Of a DNA stretch of 64,000 nucleotides, positions 18,522 through 26,099 are shown one piece after another. The notes under the pieces were generated by a model. That model was given only the letters and a program-made list of their open reading frames with translations, was not told the DNA's origin and ran no database searches. The stretch is from Flavobacterium sp. ALJ2 (GTDB lineage Bacteria > Bacteroidota > Bacteroidia > Flavobacteriales > Flavobacteriaceae), in contig NZ_JADNRC010000015.1 of the NCBI RefSeq assembly GCF_015594725.1, positions 1 to 64,000 of the forward strand, given 5' to 3'. The position numbers were made by a program, and so were the translations under genes. Position 1 is the first letter of the stretch. Each line of letters begins with the position of its first letter.

Positions 18522-19730
18522 ATGAAAAATAAAAGAATCGCCATCATTGGCACAGTAGGATTACCAGCAAAATATGGAGGGTTTGAAACGCTTGCCGATC
18601 ATTTAGTAAGTAACTTATCAGACAAGTATGATTTTACAGTTTATTGTTCTAAAAAGAAATATAAAAAAGAAGAGCAATTGGTGTCTTATAAAGGAGCAAA
18701 ATTGCACTATATTCCTTTAGAAGCAAATGGGATTCAAAGTATTCCTTATGATTCTCTTTCTATACTTCATGCCTTAATGAAAAATGATGTTTTATTGATT
18801 TTAGGTGTGGCAGGAGCATGGCTTATCCCTTTTATTAGATTATTTACTAATAAAAAAGTTATAATTTCAATCGATGGTATCGAATGGAAAAGAGACAAAT
18901 GGTCTTTATTGGCAAAACTATATTTGTGGTGGTCTGAGATGATTGCTGTTAAATACTCACATATTGATATCTCAGATAATGAATCAATACAAGATTACAC
19001 AGCAATGCGATACAAAACCTTAAGTCGTGTTATTGAATATGGAGCAGATCATACAATGAAAGTCTCTCCAATAACAGATGATTTCGAAAAGTACCCTTTT
19101 CTAAAAACAAGCTATGCTGTAAAAGTCTGCAGAATTGAACCAGAGAATAATGTACACTTAGTTTTGGAAGCATTTAAAATTAAAAAAGACATGGCTTTAG
19201 TTTTTGTTGGGAACTGGAATAATAGTGATTATGGGCAAAAATTAAAAGAAAAGTATAAAGACGTAACCAATATTCATTTATTTGACCCTATATACAATCA
19301 GCGGGAAATCGATTTAATAAGAGGAAACGCTACGTTATATATTCACGGACATTCAGCTGGTGGAACAAACCCCTCTCTTGTAGAAGCAATGTATTTAAAG
19401 CTTCCTGTTCTTGCTTTTGAAGTTTCATATAATATTACAACTACAGAAGGTAAAGCAGTCTATTTCTCATCTGTAGAAGATTTAGTTGAAGAATTGGGTA
19501 CATTATCTCCCCTAAAATTAATAAGCCTGGCCAATGAAATGGCATTAATTGCTGAAAGAAGATATACTTGGAAAAATATTTCTAATCTATATGAATTGTT
19601 AATAAAAGAAGCTCTTTCAATTAAAAATAAAGTGGGGGTTACTTCTGAATTACAAAATCTGGATGCTTCTTTTTTGCAGGAATTTCAATTGTTACACATA
19701 AATAACAGTAATTTATTTTACGAAAACTAA
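18522..19730 (+). CDS. Glycosyltransferase with DUF1972 N-terminal domain
   Basis: A 402-aa GT4-type protein. The N-terminal IAIIGTVGLPAKYGGFETLADHLV is characteristic of the DUF1972 domain found in rhamnosyl- and related transferases of capsule loci. The C-terminal half has VCRIEPENNVHLVLEAF and HSAGGTNPSLVEAMYLKLPVLAF with the E-x7-E pair. Together with the WecA-like gene 6 bp downstream it probably starts the repeat unit, adding the second sugar. Confidence 0.9.
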   Translation: MKNKRIAIIGTVGLPAKYGGFETLADHLVSNLSDKYDFTVYCSKKKYKKEEQLVSYKGAKLHYIPLEANGIQSIPYDSLSILHALMKNDVLLILGVAGAWLIPFIRLFTNKKVIISIDGIEWKRDKWSLLAKLYLWWSEMIAVKYSHIDISDNESIQDYTAMRYKTLSRVIEYGADHTMKVSPITDDFEKYPFLKTSYAVKVCRIEPENNVHLVLEAFKIKKDMALVFVGNWNNSDYGQKLKEKYKDVTNIHLFDPIYNQREIDLIRGNATLYIHGHSAGGTNPSLVEAMYLKLPVLAFEVSYNITTTEGKAVYFSSVEDLVEELGTLSPLKLISLANEMALIAERRYTWKNISNLYELLIKEALSIKNKVGVTSELQNLDASFLQEFQLLHINNSNLFYEN

Positions 19731-19736
19731 CCAATC

Positions 19737-20816
19737 ATGAAAACAATACTTGAAATTTTATCGTACGGATTATTATCTTTGATTTTAACCCTTATTTTTG
19801 TTCCAATAATTAGAAATATTGCCATCAAAATAAATCTTGTAGATAAACCTAATTACAGAAAGGTTCATTTAAGTGCAGTGCCTTTGGTTGGAGGGATTTC
19901 AATAGCTTTATCAGTAATTATCGTAATTTTTGTTTCAAATTTTAAAGTTATTTTTCTTAAAGAATACTTTCCAATATTTATAACAGCAATTGTTTTACTG
20001 ATAGTTGGAGTTATTGATGATAAAAAAGATATAAGTGCAAAATATAAGTTGATTATACAGTTGTTTTTGGCTCTTGTAATTGCATTTTCAGGAACAAGAA
20101 TAACATCTTTGTATGGGGTGTTTGGAGTTTATGAAATTGCAATTTGGCAACAATATTTGGTTACAATTTTAATGATAACAGGTGTTGTCAACGCTTTTAA
20201 TCTTATGGATGGAGTTGATGGTTTAATCGGAGGGCTATCCTTATTAGGGTTTTCAATTTTCTTTTTTATGGCTATTTATTTTAATGATTATAACTTGGCT
20301 TTCTCAAGCGCATTATTTATTGGAGCTGTTTTAGGTTTCTTAAAATTTAACTTAGGCAAGAAAAAGATTTTCATGGGAGATTCAGGTTCCTTATTTATCG
20401 GATTCATTTTAATTACCGAAGCAATAAAGTTTTTGCAAAAACAAGAGTTGGGTAGAGAGCATACTAGTAGCTATACCGTTTTATTACTTATTTTATTTTT
20501 CTCCATTCCAGTTTTCGATTCTTTGCGAGTTTATATGGGAAGAATTAAAAAAGGAAATTCCCCTTTTAGTGCAGATAAATCGCATTTACATCACTTACTT
20601 CTTGGTACAGGACTTAATCATAAAAAAACAGCTCTCATGGTAAGTGCTATTTTTGTATTCTTACTTTTTATAGCATTGATTTTAAAGTCTTTTATTTCAA
20701 TTACTTTAATGATTGCTATTAATATTATTGTATTTTCAACTATAATTAGAATGCTTTTAATGATTAATAAACTTCATCTATGGAGACTTAAATTAAAAAA
20801 ATTAGAAAACAGATAA
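19737..20816 (+). CDS. WecA/TagO-like undecaprenyl-phosphate sugar-1-phosphate transferase
   Basis: A 359-aa polytopic protein of the MraY/WecA family with about 10-11 membrane helices. Diagnostic segments are DKPNYRKVHLSAVPLVGGISI, VGVIDDKKDIS (the Asp-rich cytosolic loop), NAFNLMDGVDGLIGG and FMGDSGSLFIGF. A His-rich loop, HLHHLLLGTGLNHKK, lies near the C-terminus as in WecA. It should start repeat-unit synthesis on the undecaprenyl-phosphate carrier. The sugar (GlcNAc or a variant) cannot be read from the sequence. Confidence 0.92.
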   Translation: MKTILEILSYGLLSLILTLIFVPIIRNIAIKINLVDKPNYRKVHLSAVPLVGGISIALSVIIVIFVSNFKVIFLKEYFPIFITAIVLLIVGVIDDKKDISAKYKLIIQLFLALVIAFSGTRITSLYGVFGVYEIAIWQQYLVTILMITGVVNAFNLMDGVDGLIGGLSLLGFSIFFFMAIYFNDYNLAFSSALFIGAVLGFLKFNLGKKKIFMGDSGSLFIGFILITEAIKFLQKQELGREHTSSYTVLLLILFFSIPVFDSLRVYMGRIKKGNSPFSADKSHLHHLLLGTGLNHKKTALMVSAIFVFLLFIALILKSFISITLMIAINIIVFSTIIRMLLMINKLHLWRLKLKKLENR

Positions 20817-20987
20817 AGTATTGTTTTGCTTAAAAATTGAAGCTAGTTATCAAGATTTCTGAAGTTTTTTGAAAATAGTAAATAGGCTTAAAAGAATATT
20901 TTTTTTTGTTTAATGTTAGTTATTAATAGTTAAACAAGTGTTATCTTTAGCTATTATAAAAAGCGTGCTTAATTTAAGTATTAAACA

Positions 20988-21671
20988 ATGAAAAAAATCG
21001 CAATTATCGGAGGAAGTAAAGGTATTGGTAATGCTATTTTACTACAGCAATTAGATCATAATTTTGTTTATAATATTAGTAGAACCAAGCCGGATATTTC
21101 TCATCCAAATTTAGTTCATTTCTCAGTTGATATACTTAAAGATGTATTACCAGAGATTGAAAATATAGATTCTCTAATTTATTGTCCAGGATCTATAAAT
21201 CTTAAGCCTATTTTGAGCTTAAGTATTGAGGATTTTAGAGAGGATTTTGAAATTAATGTAATTGGTGCTGTAAAAGTTATTCAGAAATATTTGCCAAGCT
21301 TAAAAAGAGGAAAAAATCCATCTATTATTTTATTTAGTACAGTTGCAGCAAAATTGGGAATGCCTTTTCATGCCAGTATTGCGACAGCTAAATCTGGGAT
21401 AGAAGGGCTAGTGAAATCACTTGGTGCTGAGTTGGCTCCAATAATACGCATAAATGCAATAGCACCTACAATTACAGAAACATCACTTTCTGCTTCTATT
21501 TTACGGAATGAAAGAATGAAAGAAAATATGATGGAACGGCATCCTATGAAAAAATATTTAAAGGTTGAAGAAGTAGCCCAAATGGCAGATTATCTCATTT
21601 CTGAGAAAGCAGGATCAATTTCGGGTCAGGTTTTTCAAATGGATTATGGTCTAGTTACTTTTAGATTGTAA
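20988..21671 (+). CDS. SDR-family oxidoreductase
   Basis: A 227-aa short-chain dehydrogenase. It has the glycine-rich cofactor motif GGSKGIG at residues 8-14. The catalytic Ser lies in IILFSTVAAK. The usual Tyr of YxxxK is not obvious: the segment reads HASIATAKSGIEGLVKS, with the Lys kept but Ile/Ala around the expected Tyr position. It is thus an atypical SDR. It lies 21 bp before another NAD(P)-binding gene. I see no sigma-54 repeat pair upstream, so it is probably outside the polysaccharide regulon. Confidence 0.85.
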   Translation: MKKIAIIGGSKGIGNAILLQQLDHNFVYNISRTKPDISHPNLVHFSVDILKDVLPEIENIDSLIYCPGSINLKPILSLSIEDFREDFEINVIGAVKVIQKYLPSLKRGKNPSIILFSTVAAKLGMPFHASIATAKSGIEGLVKSLGAELAPIIRINAIAPTITETSLSASILRNERMKENMMERHPMKKYLKVEEVAQMADYLISEKAGSISGQVFQMDYGLVTFRL

Positions 21672-21692
21672 CCCCCTTAAAAAAAAAGAATC

Positions 21693-23111
21693 ATGAAAAT
21701 TCTCTTAACAGGTGCAACAGGTTATATAGGTAAGCGAATCTTGCCACTATTAATAGAGCAAGGACATTATGTTGTTTGCTGTGTAAGAGATAAAAACAGA
21801 TTTTATTATCCTCAGGAATTTGAGAAAAACATAAAAGTTATTGAAGTTGATTTTTTAAATTCTGAAACTTTGGCAAGTATTCCTAATGATATTGATGCAG
21901 CATATTATTTAATTCATTCTATGTCGGGTACTGCTACTAATTATGATGAATTAGAAAGTATCTCGGCAAATTACTTTATAGATAAAATAAATAAAACTAA
22001 TGCAAGACAGGTTATATACTTAAGCGGCATTGTAAATGATAAGTCACTATCTAAACACCTATCTTCAAGAAAGGCTGTAGAGGATATTTTAAAAAAAGGG
22101 ACAATTCCAACGACGACTTTGAGAGCGGGAATTATAGTAGGATCGGGAAGCGCATCGTTTGAGATAATACGCGATTTGGTGAACAAGTTGCCTGTTATGA
22201 TAACTCCAAAATGGCTTAATACTAAATGCCAGCCAATAGCTATTAGCGATGTTTTAGAATTTTTAACAAAATCATTGTTAAATCCCAAAACATATAATCA
22301 GAGTTTTGATATTGGAGGACCAGATATATTGACCTATAAACAGATGTTATTAGAATTTGCTAAAGCAAAAAAACTCACAAGATACATATATACCATTCCA
22401 GTAATGACCCCAAAATTATCATCTTATTGGCTCTATTTTGTTACTTCTACCTCCTATAAACTAGCCTCAGCTCTGGTTAGTAGCATGAAAGTAGAAGTCG
22501 TTTGTAAGGATAACAGGATTAATAGTCTCTTAGGAGTGCAACCAATTACTTATACGCAGGCATTAGAAAGAGCTTTGATAAAAATTAATGAAGATGCAGT
22601 TGTTTCGAGTTGGAAAGATTCATTGATTAGCGGACAGTTTAAAGGAAACGTAGCCAATTATCTTAAGATCCCTAAAAAAGACTGTTTTAGAGATCGAAGA
22701 AAAAAAGAAATTATAAATAGGGAATATACTATTGAAAAAATTTGGTCTATTGGTGGACAAACAGGATGGTATTACGGAGACTGGCTTTGGAATTTACGAG
22801 GTTTTATTGATAAAATTTTCGGGGGAGTCGGAACAAGAAGAGGAAGGACTCATAAAAACGAAATACATCCAGGTGATGCCTTAGATTTTTGGAGGGTTGT
22901 ATATGCCAACAAAGAAGAAGGGAAATTAATCTTATATGCTGAAATGAAATTACCTGGTGAAGCTTGGCTAGAATTTAAAATTATTAATAATGTATTATAT
23001 CAAGCAGCTACATTTCGACCTAAAGGAATACTGGGTAAGTTATATTGGTATTCTGTTTTACCTTTTCATGGTTTTATTTTTAATGGAATGATTAAAAATT
23101 TGGCTTCTTAA
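21693..23111 (+). CDS. NAD(P)-binding protein with C-terminal DUF2867 domain
   Basis: A 472-aa protein of the YbjT type. The N-terminal Rossmann domain (about 1-300) starts ILLTGATGYIGKRILPLL and has the NmrA/atypical-SDR layout. The C-terminal part (about 320-470) has the DUF2867 hallmarks GWYYGDWLWNLRGFIDK and PGEAWLEFKI. A role in redox or lipid-soluble substrate metabolism is likely, but the substrate is unknown. A strong hairpin terminator lies between it and the convergent DUF3570 gene. Confidence 0.88.
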   Translation: MKILLTGATGYIGKRILPLLIEQGHYVVCCVRDKNRFYYPQEFEKNIKVIEVDFLNSETLASIPNDIDAAYYLIHSMSGTATNYDELESISANYFIDKINKTNARQVIYLSGIVNDKSLSKHLSSRKAVEDILKKGTIPTTTLRAGIIVGSGSASFEIIRDLVNKLPVMITPKWLNTKCQPIAISDVLEFLTKSLLNPKTYNQSFDIGGPDILTYKQMLLEFAKAKKLTRYIYTIPVMTPKLSSYWLYFVTSTSYKLASALVSSMKVEVVCKDNRINSLLGVQPITYTQALERALIKINEDAVVSSWKDSLISGQFKGNVANYLKIPKKDCFRDRRKKEIINREYTIEKIWSIGGQTGWYYGDWLWNLRGFIDKIFGGVGTRRGRTHKNEIHPGDALDFWRVVYANKEEGKLILYAEMKLPGEAWLEFKIINNVLYQAATFRPKGILGKLYWYSVLPFHGFIFNGMIKNLAS

Positions 23112-23175
23112 TTTTAAAATTAAAAATTAAGGAAGAACTACTAGATTTTTTACTACCATATAATTTGCATAAAAC

Positions 23176-23208
23176 AAAACCAGGACTGAAATTACAGATC
23201 CTGGTTTT
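23176..23208. terminator. Bidirectional intrinsic terminator
   Basis: A perfect 10-bp stem AAAACCAGGA / TCCTGGTTTT is flanked by A and T tracts. It separates convergent genes ending at 23111 (+) and 23214 (-). Confidence 0.85.
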
Positions 23209-23213
23209 TATTT

Positions 23214-24398
23214 TTATTTATACTTAATGTTTATACTAATAATATCAGATGTCATATTAGTAGTTCTAGTGTAATGTCCGTAGCGAATTTCTAATGTGTT
23301 CCAATGTTTAAGACCGAAAATTCCATTAGGAGGTGTATATTTCATTCCCATACCAAAGAAACTACTATCGAACTTTGATAAATCATAGTTGCTAGTGTAA
23401 TACTCATCTGCAGCAGTGTGTTCACCATAAGGTTTAAAATATTTCGTTCCTGTTTGAGTGTAATATCTGTAAAATGGGCTCAATGAAAATGCTTGAGTTA
23501 ATTTAACAGGAACTTCAATATCGGCTGTATGCGCTTTTAAACTCCAATCGTCTGAATAATATCTGTAATAAGCTCTTATAATAATATTGTCTCCTAAAAA
23601 ATAACTAGCTCTAATACCCAAAGGAATCTTTAGTCTGGTATCAGGCATTTTTTCTTGATGAACAGAACCATCAGCGAAATAAACTCGATGAAACGGAAGG
23701 CTTAAATACCCATTTTGACTAATTACATCACCTACAAGCATTACTTGCAATCGTTGGTTTATAATCTGAGAATAGCTTAATGTTCCTGCAAAAGTATTTC
23801 TATTGTCGTTACCATAACCATTATTCCCTGGAGGACGAAGTTCAATTGGCATAATTAGTTTTAATTGATCAATAAAGGTTTGAAATTTAGCAGTAAATTC
23901 TCCATTTCGATCTTTAGTTTTTTGAGAGAAACTTATATTCGCTCCAAAAGATTGGTAATCAAATTCAGTCGAAGACGAAACTCCAATACCAATACTTCTT
24001 CCTGTTGCTTCATTTTCTCTTAGATAAGATAATGAAGGATAAAAACGGATGTCAGATGATGAAGCGGATGAATTGGCACTCAAATCAATCATATCTGATG
24101 ATGCAGAAGTATAATGGTCAATACCAGCTTCGACATTAAAAGTATGTTTGATTCCTGTTTCTCCGTATTTCACCAATTTAACATCGATGGTATTTGCAAT
24201 ATCTGTAAGATGTTCAGTGCCAATACCTCCTGTTACCGCTGAATTGTTTCCATTTTGGTTATAATAACTTGAAACTAAATTTACTTCTTCAACTTTTAAT
24301 TTTTTGCTTTTGTAACTGGTAGAATCTGTAGGAACGTTTTGTGCTCTTGATTGGAGTAGTCCCAATAAGGCAAATCCTGTAATAAATATTCTTTTCAT
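23214..24398 (-). CDS. DUF3570 outer-membrane-like protein
   Basis: A 394-aa protein with a signal peptide (MKRIFITGFALLGLLQSRAQ). The remainder is rich in alternating, aromatic-ended beta strands (for example IIIRAYYRYYSDDWSLKAH and the last strand SDIISINIKYK), as expected for an outer-membrane beta barrel. It is the last gene of a thioredoxin-ApbE-DUF4266-DUF3570 operon. I infer that it is the outer-membrane partner of an extracytoplasmic flavin or redox system; no enzymatic motif is seen. Confidence 0.88.
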   Translation of the reverse strand: MKRIFITGFALLGLLQSRAQNVPTDSTSYKSKKLKVEEVNLVSSYYNQNGNNSAVTGGIGTEHLTDIANTIDVKLVKYGETGIKHTFNVEAGIDHYTSASSDMIDLSANSSASSSDIRFYPSLSYLRENEATGRSIGIGVSSSTEFDYQSFGANISFSQKTKDRNGEFTAKFQTFIDQLKLIMPIELRPPGNNGYGNDNRNTFAGTLSYSQIINQRLQVMLVGDVISQNGYLSLPFHRVYFADGSVHQEKMPDTRLKIPLGIRASYFLGDNIIIRAYYRYYSDDWSLKAHTADIEVPVKLTQAFSLSPFYRYYTQTGTKYFKPYGEHTAADEYYTSNYDLSKFDSSFFGMGMKYTPPNGIFGLKHWNTLEIRYGHYTRTTNMTSDIISINIKYK

Positions 24399-24416
24399 TT
24401 GTAGATAGTATGAAAA

Positions 24417-24650
24417 TTAGTTACAACCGCAGCCACCACCACTTTTTCCTGCATTTGCTCCGGAAGCTCCTTCACGGTAGGATTGAAAGCTAAGTTCTGT
24501 CTTTTCGATTTTTCTATTAGAAAGTACCATTTCAGAATCGTTTATTTTTCCTTTTTGGTATTCTTTTACCGAAGTACAAGAGGTGAGTAGAATGCCTGTA
24601 AAAGCAATGCTACAGAATAGTACGAGCGCTTTTTGTTTTGGCTTTTTCAT
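24417..24650 (-). CDS. DUF4266 small lipoprotein
   Basis: A 77-aa protein with a lipoprotein signal (LLTSC, lipid Cys at about residue 25). Its glycine-rich C-terminus reads GASGANAGKSGGGCGCN. The tail has two cysteines and an SGAN segment that resembles the S/T-G-A-S/T site flavinylated by ApbE, although the fourth residue is Asn. It overlaps apbE by 4 bp, so the two are translationally coupled. I infer that it is a candidate flavin carrier or metal-binding lipoprotein. Confidence 0.88.
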   Translation of the reverse strand: MKKPKQKALVLFCSIAFTGILLTSCTSVKEYQKGKINDSEMVLSNRKIEKTELSFQSYREGASGANAGKSGGGCGCN

Positions 24651-25597
24651 TTCAAGTTGATGTTTTTTGAAGTGTAAATTTTATTGTTGTCGTCAATGAT
24701 AATACAATATAAATCGGGAATTTGATCTATTAAACACAAACCTGCTTTAATACCCATAACAGCAATTGGAGTAGCCATTGCATCTGCAAATTCTGCATTT
24801 GAAGCAATAATGGTGACACTTTTTATTCCAGTTACAGGTAATCCTGTTTTGGGGTCAATGGTATGCGAATATTTTTTACCGTTAATGGTCACAAACTTTT
24901 CATAGTTACCAGAAGTTGCGATTGCCTTATTAGAGATCTCTATATACGAAAATGCAGCAGTTGGTGAGTCGGGATTGGCAACTCCAATAGTCCATTTTTT
25001 GCCATTAGGTTGTAATCCCCAGGCTGAGAGATCTCCGCTTGCATTAATGATTCCGCTTTGAACATTATGATTTAAGAGCACTTGCTTAGCCATTTCAGCA
25101 GCATAGCCTTTTCCGATTCCACCAAAACCAATTCGCATTCCTTTTTCTTTTAAAAATACAGTTGTGTTTTTTTTGTCTAGGATAATATTTCTGTAATCAA
25201 TAAGATGTACCATCTTTAAAGCCGTTTCAGTATCTGGTAGTTTAGTCATTGATTTATCAAAATTCCAAAGACTTTTGTCGATACTTCCATAAGAAATATC
25301 AAAAGCTCCTTGTGTAATTTTCGAAATACCAAGACTTCTTTCAATGAGATTGAAAACTTCAAGATCTACTTTGATAGGTTCAATTCCAGCATTGTCGTTA
25401 ATCAAATTAGTTTGACTGTCGGCTTTGTAGGTAGTCAAAAGTTTTTCAATCCGTTTGATTTCATCAATCGCCAGATTAATATTCTCGTTTCCAATCTTCT
25501 CATTTTCTGCAACAACAGTAATGGTAAAGTTGTTTCCCATGAGTTTTAGGGATTGTGAATATTTTTGATTTTTTAGGATGTTATTTTTTACTATCAC
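24647..25597 (-). CDS. apbE: FAD:protein FMN transferase ApbE
   Basis: A 316-aa ApbE-family flavin transferase, which attaches FMN to Ser/Thr of extracytoplasmic proteins. It has the FAD-contacting segment RIGFGGIGKGYAAEMA, SGDLSAWG, the HTIDPKTGLP motif and the DAMATPIAVMG segment with metal-binding Asp and Thr. The N-terminus has no clear signal peptide with this start, although most ApbE proteins are exported; a small uncertainty about the start remains. The gene overlaps the thioredoxin gene upstream and DUF4266 downstream. Confidence 0.93.
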   Translation of the reverse strand: MIVKNNILKNQKYSQSLKLMGNNFTITVVAENEKIGNENINLAIDEIKRIEKLLTTYKADSQTNLINDNAGIEPIKVDLEVFNLIERSLGISKITQGAFDISYGSIDKSLWNFDKSMTKLPDTETALKMVHLIDYRNIILDKKNTTVFLKEKGMRIGFGGIGKGYAAEMAKQVLLNHNVQSGIINASGDLSAWGLQPNGKKWTIGVANPDSPTAAFSYIEISNKAIATSGNYEKFVTINGKKYSHTIDPKTGLPVTGIKSVTIIASNAEFADAMATPIAVMGIKAGLCLIDQIPDLYCIIIDDNNKIYTSKNINLK

Positions 25598-26015
25598 AGA
25601 TTGCTTTTATTTCGGCAGTCCACTCATCAGGAGTCATTTCTGGTTTCCCATGCCAACTTTTTAATACTTTGCCATTTGTATCTAAAAGTAGTGTGAGAGG
25701 AAAACTTCCTTCTTTATTGTATATTTCTGCTAATTCTTCATTACGCTTTACTTGTTCAGGAGTTCCAATGTTTTTTTTCTTTCTAGGAAAATCAGCATTA
25801 ACTAATACTAGATTTTCATTTGCCATATCTGTGAATGACTGATTTTCAAGATAGTCTTTACGCGTTACAATACAAGGTCCGCACCAGTCTGAACCAGAGA
25901 AGTTTAATAGAATTAATTCGTTTTTTTCCTTTGCAATTTTTTTTGCATTATTAAAGTCGGATTCCCAGTTTATAGGAAGCACCGTCAATAAAAGGAACAT
26001 TGTAATTAGTTTCAT
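25581..26015 (-). CDS. Exported thioredoxin-family protein
   Basis: A 144-aa thioredoxin fold protein with an N-terminal hydrophobic export signal (MKLITMFLLLTVLP) and the active site WCGPC. A later LTLLLDTNGKVLKSWHG stands in place of the usual cis-Pro region (FPLT). The type (thioredoxin_7/DUF255-like) is common beside ApbE-DUF4266-DUF3570 in Bacteroidota. It is the first gene of the minus-strand redox operon and likely keeps periplasmic cysteines reduced, perhaps those of the DUF4266 tail. Confidence 0.9.
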   Translation of the reverse strand: MKLITMFLLLTVLPINWESDFNNAKKIAKEKNELILLNFSGSDWCGPCIVTRKDYLENQSFTDMANENLVLVNADFPRKKKNIGTPEQVKRNEELAEIYNKEGSFPLTLLLDTNGKVLKSWHGKPEMTPDEWTAEIKAICDSKK

Positions 26016-26099
26016 CTTGCAGTTTTGTTTTTAGATAGTAATGAAATAACGAATTGTGACTTCGTTTATTTTTTGGACTCGCTTAAGATTAGATTAAAT

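Noticed and set aside
20885-20900. GGCTTAA motif similar to the -24 part of the promoter at 5918
   Set aside because: The -12 position is TA instead of GC, and a TTTC/GAAA pair upstream has the wrong spacing, so the pattern of the three real elements is missing.
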